64,000 nt of DNA from Sporosarcina oncorhynchi. GTDB taxonomy: Bacteria > Bacillota > Bacilli > Bacillales_A > Planococcaceae. Positions 47,915 through 57,425 of this stretch are shown one piece after another. The notes under the pieces were generated by a model. It saw nothing but the letters and a program-made list of their open reading frames with translations, searched no databases and had not been told where the DNA came from. A program made the position numbers and the translations under genes. The DNA lies in contig NZ_CP129118.1 in the NCBI RefSeq assembly GCF_033304615.1, positions 1,174,001 to 1,238,000 of the forward strand, written 5' to 3'. The first letter of the stretch is position 1. Every line of letters begins with the position of its first letter.

Positions 47915-49312
47915 ATGAAAAGTCTTTATTCTAGATTATCAATCGCATTTGCAACGATACTCGTCATCCTTCTTGCTGGTCTGGGCATTGTCCTTGGCCA
48001 GTTTTTCCATTTGATTGACAATGAAATTACGAAACAAGTCCAACTGAAATTTTATTATTATTTATTGTTTATCCTTCCATTGTCATTTCTTCTAACACTA
48101 TTTATTGGTATGCGCGTCATACGTCAGTATACGAAGTCGATTGACCAGGTGACGCACACTGCGCAAATGATTTCAAAAGGAGATAATCTTGCACGTACTC
48201 CGATAGATGATAGACATAGCAATGAGCTTGCGATTGCTGTTAATCAGATTGCAAGAAATCTGCAAGAGAAATCGATTTTGCGTGCTATGGAGAAGGAACG
48301 ACTGAAAACATTAATCGAAAGCATGGGTAGTGGACTACTCATGTTTGGCAGAGAAGGATCTGTAAATCTCGTGAATGGCGTTTTTGAAAAGACTTTCGGA
48401 TATAAGCGTGATGAACTTGTTGGTAAAACTTTCAAAGAAATCGGTTTACCGAATGGGATTGAACGTCTCATTGAAGATGTTTTCCTAACCGAACATGTGC
48501 ACGAATGTCAAATACGCATCAGGCAGTCATATGTGAGTGTCTATGGTGCACCTGTCATCGGTCGACATGGAAACTGGCTTGGGATTATAGTCGTCTTCCA
48601 CGATATTACGAAATTAATCCGACTGGAAGAAGTCCGCAAAGACTTTGTTGCGAATGTATCTCATGAATTGCGAACGCCTATCACTTCTATAAAAGGTTTC
48701 TCGGAAACATTGTTGGACGGTGCAATGGAAGACCCGCAAATTCTAAGAGACTTTTTAGAAATCATTCAAAAGGAGAGCGATCGGCTTCATCTGCTCGTCG
48801 ATGATTTACTGGAACTTTCGGGCATTGAACAGGAAGGATTCCAACTTCATATAAGGGAAGTATCTTTATCGTCTATCATTAGTGATGCGAAAAAAATTGT
48901 GTCGGGCGCACTTGATAAAAAACGTATGCACATCATCGGTGAAGTGGATAGTACAGAAACTGTGCAAGCTGATCCGGATCGGCTTATCCAAGTGATGGTG
49001 AATGTTTTAACAAATGCCATCAATTATTCTAAAGCGGAAACGACAATTAGAATCGCTACGATCGTATCTTCTAAAGGGGCGACGATTGTTGTAGAAGACG
49101 AAGGAATCGGGATTGATTCTACGGAGCTTCCAAGATTGTTTGAACGTTTTTACAGAGTGGATCGAGCACGAAGCAGGGACTCGGGGGGGACGGGACTCGG
49201 GCTTGCTATCGTTAAGCATCTTATCGAAGCACATGGTGGCACCGTTAAAGTTGAAAGTGAGAAAGATATCGGGACGAAATTTACATTATTTCTGCCTAAT
49301 CGCCAAATTTAA
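47915..49312 (+). CDS. phoR: Sensor histidine kinase PhoR (no extracytoplasmic domain)
   Basis: Partner of PhoP. 465 residues: TM1 (about 9-29), a loop of only about 16 residues, TM2 (46-67), HAMP (68-120), PAS (about 130-235), HisKA with H250 (VSHELRTPITS) and an HATPase domain ending in SGGTGLGLAIVKHLIEAHGG. B. subtilis PhoR is 579 residues with a periplasmic PAS-like domain between its membrane segments; that is absent here. The ATG at 47915 follows GAGGAG, one base after the phoP stop. The open frame runs far into phoP but that part is not coding in this frame. Confidence 0.93.
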   Translation: MKSLYSRLSIAFATILVILLAGLGIVLGQFFHLIDNEITKQVQLKFYYYLLFILPLSFLLTLFIGMRVIRQYTKSIDQVTHTAQMISKGDNLARTPIDDRHSNELAIAVNQIARNLQEKSILRAMEKERLKTLIESMGSGLLMFGREGSVNLVNGVFEKTFGYKRDELVGKTFKEIGLPNGIERLIEDVFLTEHVHECQIRIRQSYVSVYGAPVIGRHGNWLGIIVVFHDITKLIRLEEVRKDFVANVSHELRTPITSIKGFSETLLDGAMEDPQILRDFLEIIQKESDRLHLLVDDLLELSGIEQEGFQLHIREVSLSSIISDAKKIVSGALDKKRMHIIGEVDSTETVQADPDRLIQVMVNVLTNAINYSKAETTIRIATIVSSKGATIVVEDEGIGIDSTELPRLFERFYRVDRARSRDSGGTGLGLAIVKHLIEAHGGTVKVESEKDIGTKFTLFLPNRQI

Positions 49313-49397
49313 AATTTCCCGATTCATAGTTTTTGAAACTTATCTGGAAGAAGTCCGTATAACGTATAGATACATAAAATAAGGGGGAACTACAATT

Positions 49398-50365
49398 ATG
49401 AGTACACGCCGAGCATCGGTAGCTGCAGGAATGGTCATTGCGGGAATTATTCTGCTGATCATCGCCTTCACGACCTGGTATACGATTGATGAATCGGAAC
49501 AAGCTGTCGTCATCACATTTGGTAAAGCGGATACGGCAATTACGGAATCGGGGTTGCATTTCAAAATGCCTTGGCCGATCCAGCATGTCGAAAAACTTTC
49601 AAAAGAGACATTCAGTCTTCAATTTGGTTATAAGCAAGATGCTAGTGGTGATTTAGTGTCTTATGATAAGGAAACGAAGATGATTACAGGCGATGAATAT
49701 ATCGTCATCGCTGATCTAATAGTCCAATGGAAAATCATTGATCCACAAAAGTATTTATTCAATTCACAAGACCCTAAGGAAATTTTACATGACGCAACAT
49801 CTGCATCGATTCGTTCTGTTATCGGGAGCTCGAAAATCGATTCAGCTTTGACGGATGGTAAAGCGGAAATTGAAGCAAAAGCACGTGAGCTCCTAACGAC
49901 TCTTGTTGAAACGTATGATATTGGGATTGGCATTCAAGGTGTCAAATTACAAGATGTCGAGTTACCTAACGCTGAAGTCCGTGCAGCATTTACAGCTGTG
50001 ACAGATGCGCGTGAAAAAAACAAACGAAAATCAATGAAGCGAATAAATACAAGAACCAGCGTACAAGTGAAGCTGTCGGTGAGAAGGATGCTCTTCTATC
50101 TAGGGCTTTAGGTCAAAAAACGGCAAGGATTGAACAAGCACTTGGTGATGTTGCCTTGTTTAATGATTTGCATGCAGAATATGAAAAGAACGAATCGATT
50201 ACGCGACAACGGCTTATCATTGAAACACTCGAACAGATATTGCCGAAAGCGAAGATCTACATTATGAATGATAATGGTGAGACATTGAAATACTTGCCAC
50301 TAAACCAGTTGGAGAACAGTACACCTCCGCCTGTTGAGGGTAAGACGGAAGGGGGAGGCAACTAA
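49398..50365 (+). CDS. hflK: HflK, reading frame broken at a slippery A7C run
   Basis: SPFH-domain membrane protein that with HflC surrounds and controls the FtsH protease. One N-terminal membrane segment (about 9-28), then the SPFH domain. The first frame reads normally to TDAREKN and then turns to a nonsense tail ending at 50111. Moving back one base at the A-run (50014-50020) restores QTKINEANKYKNQRTSEA...ALLSRALG and the rest of a normal ~322-residue protein, ending at 50365, one base overlapping hflC. So the gene needs a -1 shift, has an inactivating deletion of one A, or there is a sequencing error in the A-run. Confidence 0.85.
50015..50021 (+). other. A AAA AAC slippery heptamer in hflK
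   Basis: In the zero frame the codons are GAA AAA AAC, giving the heptamer A_AAA_AAC (X_XXY_YYZ), an accepted -1 frameshift sequence. A -1 slip here leads exactly into the conserved downstream frame. No strong stimulatory hairpin or upstream Shine-Dalgarno was seen by eye. Confidence 0.6.
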
Positions 50366-51366
50366 TGGCCAATGAAAATAATCCATTTAAAAGCATAGAA
50401 GAAAAATTCATGGAGCGTCAACGCGCTAAACAGAAGACTGCCGGAAGTGGAGCTAAAGTTGTCACGCCGAAACGTCCATTTAACATGAAGAAATACATTA
50501 GAACTGCAATCATGTTGACAGTTGTATTTGCCATAGCAGTCATCATTCTAGCCAATACATTTGTTGTTAAAGAAAATGAATATCGTGTCGTCCGACAGTT
50601 CGGTGAAATCACCCGCATTATCGATGAGCCGGGATTGAACATGAAAATTCCTTTCATTCAGTCTGTCACGAGTTTGCCTAAAAACCAGATGACGTATAAT
50701 GTATCAGAAGCTGAGATTAATACGAAAGACAAGAAACGGATTATCATCGACAATTATGCAGTATGGAAAATAACCGATGCCCGCAAAATGATTTCGAACG
50801 CGAGAAATATTATTAATGCCGAATCTAGAATGGAAGAATTCATTTACTCTGTTATCCGTAACGAGATGGGTCAGTTGGAATATGTCGATGTCGTGAATGA
50901 CGAGAACTCTTCACGAGGTAGTTTGAATGATCGCGTTACCGCAAAAGTGAATGAATTCCTTGATGAAGGGAATTTTGGCATCGAAGTGATTGATGTAAGG
51001 ATGAAACGGATTGATTTGCCGGAGGAAAACGAACATTCAATCTATACACGGATGATTTCTGAACGTGATTCAACTGCACAAACGTATTTATCTGAAGGTG
51101 ATGCTGATAAAAAAAGAATTGAAGCGAATACAGATAGAGAAGTTCAGGAAATGCTAGCTAAAGCTAAAAAGGACGCGGCGGTTGTCCATGCAGAAGGAGA
51201 AGCAGAGGCAGCTAAAATATATAATAATGCGTTCTCGAAAGATCCTGAATTTTATAATCTGTACAGGACATTACAGTCTTATTCGAAAACGATCGGTGAC
51301 GACACAGTCATCATCATGCCGGCCGATTCGCCATATGCGAAAGTACTGACAGGATACTTAGAGTGA
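50365..51366 (+). CDS. hflC: HflC, SPFH-domain partner of HflK
   Basis: 333 residues: a ~45-residue basic cytoplasmic tail, one membrane segment (about 47-65), then the SPFH domain (ENEYRVVRQFGEITRIIDEPGLNMKIPF) and an alanine/glutamate-rich helix (AKKDAAVVHAEGEAEAAKIYN). Its ATG shares one base with the hflK stop (TAATG), so translation is coupled. That coupling needs ribosomes that reach the end of hflK, which depends on the frame problem described there. Confidence 0.93.
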   Translation: MANENNPFKSIEEKFMERQRAKQKTAGSGAKVVTPKRPFNMKKYIRTAIMLTVVFAIAVIILANTFVVKENEYRVVRQFGEITRIIDEPGLNMKIPFIQSVTSLPKNQMTYNVSEAEINTKDKKRIIIDNYAVWKITDARKMISNARNIINAESRMEEFIYSVIRNEMGQLEYVDVVNDENSSRGSLNDRVTAKVNEFLDEGNFGIEVIDVRMKRIDLPEENEHSIYTRMISERDSTAQTYLSEGDADKKRIEANTDREVQEMLAKAKKDAAVVHAEGEAEAAKIYNNAFSKDPEFYNLYRTLQSYSKTIGDDTVIIMPADSPYAKVLTGYLE

Positions 51367-51470
51367 TGGAGTGACGTCATTTCTATTCAACTTGCCTACG
51401 TGGTAAGATGGATGGAGATGACGTTTTTATATGTAAATACGTATAGCTTATTTTAAGGAGTGGTTCGGTT

Positions 51471-54098
51471 TTGTCAAAAGAGAAAATTGTACTTTTAGAC
51501 GGCAACAGTTTAGCATACCGTGCATTTTTTGCTTTGCCATTATTAACGAATGATAGCGGTATCCATACGAATGCAATTTACGGTTTCACGATGATGCTCC
51601 AAAATATTCTGAATGAAGAAAAGCCGACACATATGCTCGTTGCCTGGGATGCGGGGAAGACAACCTTCCGCCATTCGACTTTTGGCGAATACAAAGGCGG
51701 CAGACAGAAGACTCCACCTGAACTGTCTGAACAATTCCCGTATATGCGCAAATTACTGGATGCTTTTCAAATTACACAATATGAACTCGACCAATACGAA
51801 GCGGATGACATTATTGGAACGTTAAGTAAAGCGGGCGATGCAAAAGGTGTTGAAGTTGTCGTCATATCCGGCGACAAGGACCTGACACAACTTGCAAGTG
51901 AGCATACGACCGTCTGTATTACGCGAAAAGGGATTACAGACCTTGAAGTATATACGCCCGCCCATGTAATGGAGAAATACGGGATTACACCAATTCAAAT
52001 CATCGATATGAAAGGTTTGATGGGTGATGCTTCCGACAACATACCGGGCGTTCCGGGTGTTGGTGAGAAGACTGCGCTCAAATTACTGAAAGAATACGGC
52101 TCGGTAGAAAAAGTATACGAATCGCTCGATTTGATTTCCGGAAAGAAATTAAAAGAGAATTTAACCCTCAATGAAGACCAGGCTTTCATGAGCAAGAAGC
52201 TCGCCACAATCGAAGTCGAAGCACCTGTTACGATTACGATCGATGATTTGCAATATAAGGGACCGGACGAAGAAACCGTGAAGTCGCTTTACGAAGAATT
52301 GAAATTCAAGACACTGCTTGAAAAGATGTCTTCTGCAGATGAAGTTGACGTTCCTGTCGAGAAAATCGATGTGCGTATTGAACAGGATACGGAAAGTTTA
52401 CATCTGGCTGACGCAATGGCATTCCATATTGAAATGTACGATGAGAACTATTTGGCATCAGACATTACAGGAATCAGCATGACGGATGGCGAATCGATTA
52501 TCTATATACCGATTGAACAGGTGAAACAATCAGCCAAGTTGAAAGAATGGTTTGGGAATACGAATACGAAAAAGTACACGACAGATTCTAAAGCTGCTTA
52601 TGCTGCCCTTATGAGATATGGAATTGAAGTGAATAATTTCGATTTCGATTTGTTGCTTGCCACGTATATCGCCAGTCCTTCTTCCTCTTACACGGATGTA
52701 GCGTCTGTTGCTAAGGAATTCGGATATTCTGCCATCGAGAGTGATGAAACGATTTACGGAAAAGGGGCAAAGAAGAAACTGCCTGAAGAGCGTATTCTTG
52801 CGGATCATGCAGGTCGGAAAGCACAAGCTGTCTGGAAGCTAAAACCGATCATGGAGAAAAAGCTCCGTGAAAACGAACAGTTTGAACTGTATCACGAACT
52901 TGAAATGCCACTTGCGAAAATTCTCGGCAAAATGGAATCGACGGGTGTCAAAACAGACCTCGGTATTTTGCAGCAAATCGGCCTTGAACTGTCCACGAGG
53001 CTTGCAGAGCTCGAATCAATCATCTATGAAATGGCAGGTCAGACTTTCAATATTAATTCGCCGAAACAGCTAGGAGAAATCCTATTTGAGAAAATCGGAC
53101 TGACACCGATCAAAAAGACGAAAACAGGTTATTCCACAGCTGCGGACGTATTGGAGAAACTTGAAAGTGAGCATGAAATTATTAGTTTCATCTTGACATA
53201 TCGACAACTCGGAAAGTTAAACTCAACGTATATTGAAGGATTATCGAAGGAAATCCACTCAGACGGTAAAATTCATACACGTTTCCAGCAAGCATTGACT
53301 CAGACAGGCAGATTAAGTTCTATCAATCCCAACTTACAGAATATCCCGATAAGACTCGAAGAAGGACGCAAGATACGTGCTGCATTCGTGCCTTCTGAAC
53401 CGGGATGGATTATGTATGCAGCTGACTATTCACAAATCGAATTGCGCGTGCTGGCACATATGTCCCAGGATGAAAAAATGATAGCAGCATTTCGTGATGA
53501 TGAAGACATCCATACAAAAACGGCAATGGACGTTTTTGGCGTAGATAAAGACAGTGTCTCCTCTGATATGCGACGCACTGCTAAAGCGGTCAATTTTGGT
53601 ATCGTTTACGGAATCAGTGACTATGGTCTTTCTCAAAGTCTGAATATCACACGCAAAGAAGCACAGAAATTCATCGATACGTACTTGGCTACATTCCCGG
53701 GCGTCAAACAATATATGGAAGATATCGTCGCGGATGCGAAGTTAAAAGGCTATGTTGTGACGATGATGAACAGAAGAAGATATTTACCGGAAATTACAAG
53801 CTCCAATTTCAATTTACGGAGCTTTGCTGAAAGAACTGCGATGAACACACCGATACAAGGAACAGCAGCAGATATTATCAAAAAAGCGATGATTGATATG
53901 GACGCCCGTCTGAAGGCTGAAAAGATGGAAGCAAAAATGCTCTTACAAGTACATGATGAGCTGATTTTCGAAGCGCCAGAACATGAAATCGCAATGCTGA
54001 ATAAAATCGTACCCGAGGTAATGGAAGCGGCATTGGAGCTAGATGTCCCATTAAAAGTCGAGTCTGCTTACGGACTATCCTGGTACGAAACGAAATGA
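51471..54098 (+). CDS. polA: DNA polymerase I
   Basis: Repair and Okazaki-fragment processing. N-terminal 5'-3' exonuclease (LLDGNSLAYRAFFALP, YKGGRQKTPPEL, YEADDIIGTLSKAG, GDASDNIPGVPGVGEKTA), a middle domain without the proofreading Asp/Glu pair (AFHIEMYDEN), and the polymerase with DYSQIELRVLAHMSQD, RRTAKAVNFGIVYG and LLQVHDELIFE. 875 residues; loss of proofreading is usual in Bacillus. The start is a TTG at 51471 with AAGGAG ten bases upstream. It leads an operon with mutM and coaE. Confidence 0.97.
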   Translation: MSKEKIVLLDGNSLAYRAFFALPLLTNDSGIHTNAIYGFTMMLQNILNEEKPTHMLVAWDAGKTTFRHSTFGEYKGGRQKTPPELSEQFPYMRKLLDAFQITQYELDQYEADDIIGTLSKAGDAKGVEVVVISGDKDLTQLASEHTTVCITRKGITDLEVYTPAHVMEKYGITPIQIIDMKGLMGDASDNIPGVPGVGEKTALKLLKEYGSVEKVYESLDLISGKKLKENLTLNEDQAFMSKKLATIEVEAPVTITIDDLQYKGPDEETVKSLYEELKFKTLLEKMSSADEVDVPVEKIDVRIEQDTESLHLADAMAFHIEMYDENYLASDITGISMTDGESIIYIPIEQVKQSAKLKEWFGNTNTKKYTTDSKAAYAALMRYGIEVNNFDFDLLLATYIASPSSSYTDVASVAKEFGYSAIESDETIYGKGAKKKLPEERILADHAGRKAQAVWKLKPIMEKKLRENEQFELYHELEMPLAKILGKMESTGVKTDLGILQQIGLELSTRLAELESIIYEMAGQTFNINSPKQLGEILFEKIGLTPIKKTKTGYSTAADVLEKLESEHEIISFILTYRQLGKLNSTYIEGLSKEIHSDGKIHTRFQQALTQTGRLSSINPNLQNIPIRLEEGRKIRAAFVPSEPGWIMYAADYSQIELRVLAHMSQDEKMIAAFRDDEDIHTKTAMDVFGVDKDSVSSDMRRTAKAVNFGIVYGISDYGLSQSLNITRKEAQKFIDTYLATFPGVKQYMEDIVADAKLKGYVVTMMNRRRYLPEITSSNFNLRSFAERTAMNTPIQGTAADIIKKAMIDMDARLKAEKMEAKMLLQVHDELIFEAPEHEIAMLNKIVPEVMEAALELDVPLKVESAYGLSWYETK

Positions 54099-54107
54099 GG
54101 AATTGTC

Positions 54108-54980
54108 ATGCCAGAACTACCTGAAGTGGAAGGGGTCGTGAGGGAATTAGCACCGGCCGCATCAGGCAGAACCATTGAGAAAGTATACATTTCCAATGTG
54201 GTCAGGAATTCGAAAGAACTCGGAAAAGAAGCGATTATCAAAGGAATCGCCTTGGAAGATTTGACCGATAAGTTGCCTGGAATGTCCATTCAAGATGTTA
54301 CGAGAAGAAGTAAATATATTTATTTTCATATGGAAAAAGCAGGACATACCTATTTGCTCGTCAGTCATCTCGGGATGACGGGCGCATGGTTTGTCGTAGA
54401 TTCAGTAGATGAAGTGACAGAAAAACGGTTTAAAGATCATATCCATATCGTGTTGACGATGGAGGACGGCGGCCTACTTGTCTATTCAGATATACGCAGA
54501 TTCGGAGAGTTACGGCTTCTAGTAGAAGAAAGTGATTATTTACCATTGCTGAAGATGGCGCCTGAGCCGTTTGACCCTGAAGCCGAAGAGCATTTTATCG
54601 AAATAGCAATACAACCAAAATACGCCCGTAAAGCAATCAAAGAAGTGATTATGGATGGCCAGATCATTTCTGGATGCGGGAATATTTATGCGACAGAAGC
54701 GCTGTTTCGGATGGACATCCATCCGGCTAGAGCTGCTGGTAGGATAAGCGAAAAAAGAAAGCGCGAGCTCTTCCAAACTATTGTTGATGTGCTACTTGAA
54801 AGCATTAATGCGGGAGGCAGTTCCATTTCTGATTACCGTAATATAAATGGTGAAGCAGGGACAATGCAGACCCGATTAAAAATGTATGGAAAGAAGTATT
54901 GTCCAACGTGTGGACGAGAAACAAAAACGATGAAAATTGCGGGCAGGACATCTGTATATTGCCCGCAATGTCAAAAGTAA
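54108..54980 (+). CDS. mutM: Formamidopyrimidine-DNA glycosylase (Fpg)
   Basis: Removes 8-oxoguanine and other oxidised purines and nicks the strand. The N-terminal PELPEVEGVV (catalytic Pro after Met removal, and Glu) is intact. C-terminal zinc finger CPTCGRETKTM...YCPQCQK. 290 residues, ten bases after polA. Confidence 0.97.
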   Translation: MPELPEVEGVVRELAPAASGRTIEKVYISNVVRNSKELGKEAIIKGIALEDLTDKLPGMSIQDVTRRSKYIYFHMEKAGHTYLLVSHLGMTGAWFVVDSVDEVTEKRFKDHIHIVLTMEDGGLLVYSDIRRFGELRLLVEESDYLPLLKMAPEPFDPEAEEHFIEIAIQPKYARKAIKEVIMDGQIISGCGNIYATEALFRMDIHPARAAGRISEKRKRELFQTIVDVLLESINAGGSSISDYRNINGEAGTMQTRLKMYGKKYCPTCGRETKTMKIAGRTSVYCPQCQK

Positions 54981-54994
54981 GGAAGGTGCCCTGA

Positions 54995-55591
54995 ATGATC
55001 ATTGGCTTAACGGGAAGTATCGCAACCGGTAAGAGCACGGTTTCGAAAATGTTTAAAGAAAGAGGCTATCCAATTGTCGATGCAGATGAAATTTCTCGGT
55101 TAGTAGTAGAACCAGGGAGTGCTGTTCTGGCACATATCGCTGCCTCTTTCGGTGCGGACATGTTACGGACGGATGGCACGTTGAACCGCGAGAAGTTAGG
55201 TGCACACATATTTACTAACGAAGCCGAGCGAGAGACACTGAATGGGATTATCCATCCTGCTGTGCGTGCAGAGATGGTCAGACAAAAGGAGTATTGGATT
55301 GAAAAGGGTGCAAAAACAGTTATTATGGATATTCCATTGCTATTCGAAAGTAGACTACAATCATATGTCGATCGGATTGTCGTTGTATCGGCGAAGCCTG
55401 AAATCCAACTATCTCGGCTAATGGAAAGAAACAGTCTGACTGAAAAAGAAGCGCGGGCTCGAATTACTTCCCAGCTACCCGTTAGTGAAAAGGAAAAAGA
55501 TGCGGATGCTATCATTCATAATAATGGTACATTGAAAGATACGGAAAAACAGCTCGATGCCATTCTGTTAGATTGGCATGCTGAATTATAA
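54995..55591 (+). CDS. coaE: Dephospho-CoA kinase
   Basis: Last step of coenzyme A synthesis. P-loop GLTGSIATGKSTVSKMF at the N-terminus, then DADEISR and a helical lid. 198 residues. It starts 15 bases after mutM, completing the polA-mutM-coaE operon. The ytaF gene found after it in B. subtilis is missing. Confidence 0.96.
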   Translation: MIIGLTGSIATGKSTVSKMFKERGYPIVDADEISRLVVEPGSAVLAHIAASFGADMLRTDGTLNREKLGAHIFTNEAERETLNGIIHPAVRAEMVRQKEYWIEKGAKTVIMDIPLLFESRLQSYVDRIVVVSAKPEIQLSRLMERNSLTEKEARARITSQLPVSEKEKDADAIIHNNGTLKDTEKQLDAILLDWHAEL

Positions 55592-55716
55592 TGTAAACTC
55601 TGAAAAGTGGAACTTTGGCATTTTGTACGCAAACTCTTTTTACATAAACAATATGTGCTATACTAATTAACGGATAAAATATAAAAAGTATAACATTATT
55701 CAGGAGGATTTATTTC

Positions 55717-56739
55717 ATGACTACTTCTATAGCGATTAACGGGTTTGGACGCATCGGACGCATGGTTTTCCGCCAGATTATTATGGAGGAAGATGTGAAA
55801 GTGGTGGCAGTGAACGCAACGTATCCCGCTGAAACGTTAGCACATTTGATTAAGTATGACACAAATCATGGAGTGTTTGACGGAGAGGTCGTTGTGGAGG
55901 AGAATGCTCTTGTAGTGAATGGTAAGCGTGTCGAATTGCTTATGGAACGCGATCCATCGAAATTACCTTGGGAGAAGCTCGGTGTCGATGTTGTTATCGA
56001 AGCGACAGGGGTTTTCAATGCACGCGATAAAGCTGCGCTTCATCTGGAAGCTGGCGCAAAGAAAGTAATTTTGACTGCACCAGGTAAAAACGAAGACGTT
56101 ACAATCGTTCTTGGTGTCAATGATGAAAAATTGGATATTGATAAACATGATGTCATTTCGAACGCAAGTTGCACAACTAACTGTCTTGCACCGGTAGTGA
56201 AAGTACTGAATGATTCATTCGGCATTGAAAATGGCCTTATGACAACTGTTCACGCATATACGAATGATCAAAAAAACTTGGATAATCCCCATAAAGATCT
56301 TCGTAGAGCACGTGCTTGTGCGCAATCGATTATTCCTACTTCAACAGGCGCTGCAAAAGCTTTATCACTCGTCTTGCCAGAACTTGAAGGGAAAATACAC
56401 GGAATGGCGCTACGCGTACCAACGCCAAACGTTTCTCTTGTCGATCTAGTTGTCGATGTGAAACAAGACGTAACGGTAGACGAAGTGAATGATGCTTTTA
56501 AGAAGGCCGCTGAAAGTTCTCTTAAAGGAATCATGCGATTCACGACTGAGCCACTAGTTTCCATCGACTTCAACACGACTAAAGAATCCGCAACAATTGA
56601 CGGTCTTACGACAATGGTAATGGGTGATCGTAAAGTGAAGGTTCTTGCATGGTACGACAACGAGTGGGGCTATTCAGCGAGAGTTGTTGAATTGACAAAG
56701 AAAGTCGGCAAAGCATTGCAAGCAAGAGTGAATTCCTAA
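55717..56739 (+). CDS. gapB: Glyceraldehyde-3-phosphate dehydrogenase, gluconeogenic (GapB)
   Basis: 340 residues. Active site ISNASCTTNCLAP with catalytic Cys; HAYTNDQ and WYDNEWGYSARVV are conserved. At the end of the second strand NATYPAETLAH replaces the Asp that favours NAD, which together with position next to coaE and nrdR fits NADP-using GapB of Bacillus, working in gluconeogenesis. TCAGGAGG precedes the ATG. The sequence upstream has a TATACT box with an imperfect -35. Confidence 0.94.
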   Translation: MTTSIAINGFGRIGRMVFRQIIMEEDVKVVAVNATYPAETLAHLIKYDTNHGVFDGEVVVEENALVVNGKRVELLMERDPSKLPWEKLGVDVVIEATGVFNARDKAALHLEAGAKKVILTAPGKNEDVTIVLGVNDEKLDIDKHDVISNASCTTNCLAPVVKVLNDSFGIENGLMTTVHAYTNDQKNLDNPHKDLRRARACAQSIIPTSTGAAKALSLVLPELEGKIHGMALRVPTPNVSLVDLVVDVKQDVTVDEVNDAFKKAAESSLKGIMRFTTEPLVSIDFNTTKESATIDGLTTMVMGDRKVKVLAWYDNEWGYSARVVELTKKVGKALQARVNS

Positions 56740-56748
56740 ATCATTATA

Positions 56749-56796
56749 AATGGCTGTGCAAGTTTAGTTCAATAACTTGCATGGCCATTTTTGTTT
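56749..56796 (+). terminator. Terminator of gapB
   Basis: AAATGGC(TGTG)CAAGTT and AACTTGCATGGCCATTT pair with one asymmetric bulge, then a T-rich tail. Confidence 0.8.
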
Positions 56797-56927
56797 TTCA
56801 TACCATTGCCTTTCGAATCGTTCGTAGTAATTTGCATTCGTGTTGAATTGTGTATGAACACTTATAAGTATTTTGATAAACATCTGTTATAATCAAGATA
56901 CTATACGGAAATACGGAGGAACCTAAA

Positions 56928-57392
56928 ATGATATGTCCAGCTTGTCATTACAATGGCACCCGTGTCGTCGATTCAAGACCGGCTGAAGAGAATCGATCCA
57001 TCAGGCGACGCCGGGAATGTGAGAAATGTGCATTCCGATTCACGACATTTGAGAAAGTGGAAGAAATGCCGCTTATTGTCGTTAAAAAAGATGGCACCCG
57101 GGAAGAATTCAGCAATGAGAAATTATTAAGAGGGCTTATCCGGGCTTGTGAAAAGCGTCCGGTTGAATTAGAAGCGTTGAAAAACATTGTGTATTTCATC
57201 GAAAAAGAATTGAGAAGCTCTGGAACGGTAGAGATTAATTCAGATGATGTGGGTGAGATGGTGATGGAGAAATTGGCTGATATCGATGAAGTCGCTTATG
57301 TGCGGTTTGCATCCGTTTATCGCCAATATAAAGACATCACTGTATTTATAGATGAACTCAAGAAACTTCAAACAAAGAAGGACCAAGATTGA
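56928..57392 (+). CDS. nrdR: Ribonucleotide reductase repressor NrdR
   Basis: ATP/dATP-sensing repressor of nrd genes. N-terminal zinc ribbon (CPACHYN...[17 protein letters not shown]), then an ATP-cone ([29 protein letters not shown]). 154 residues. CGGAGGAACC precedes the ATG. It leads the nrdR-dnaB-dnaI group, as in B. subtilis. Confidence 0.97.
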   Translation: MICPACHYNGTRVVDSRPAEENRSIRRRRECEKCAFRFTTFEKVEEMPLIVVKKDGTREEFSNEKLLRGLIRACEKRPVELEALKNIVYFIEKELRSSGTVEINSDDVGEMVMEKLADIDEVAYVRFASVYRQYKDITVFIDELKKLQTKKDQD

Positions 57393-57425
57393 AGCTGATA
57401 AGAACTAAAGGAGGAGTACTGACCA

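Noticed and set aside
52380..52440. Loss of proofreading residues in PolA
   Set aside because: Normal for Bacillus-type DNA polymerase I, so not unusual.
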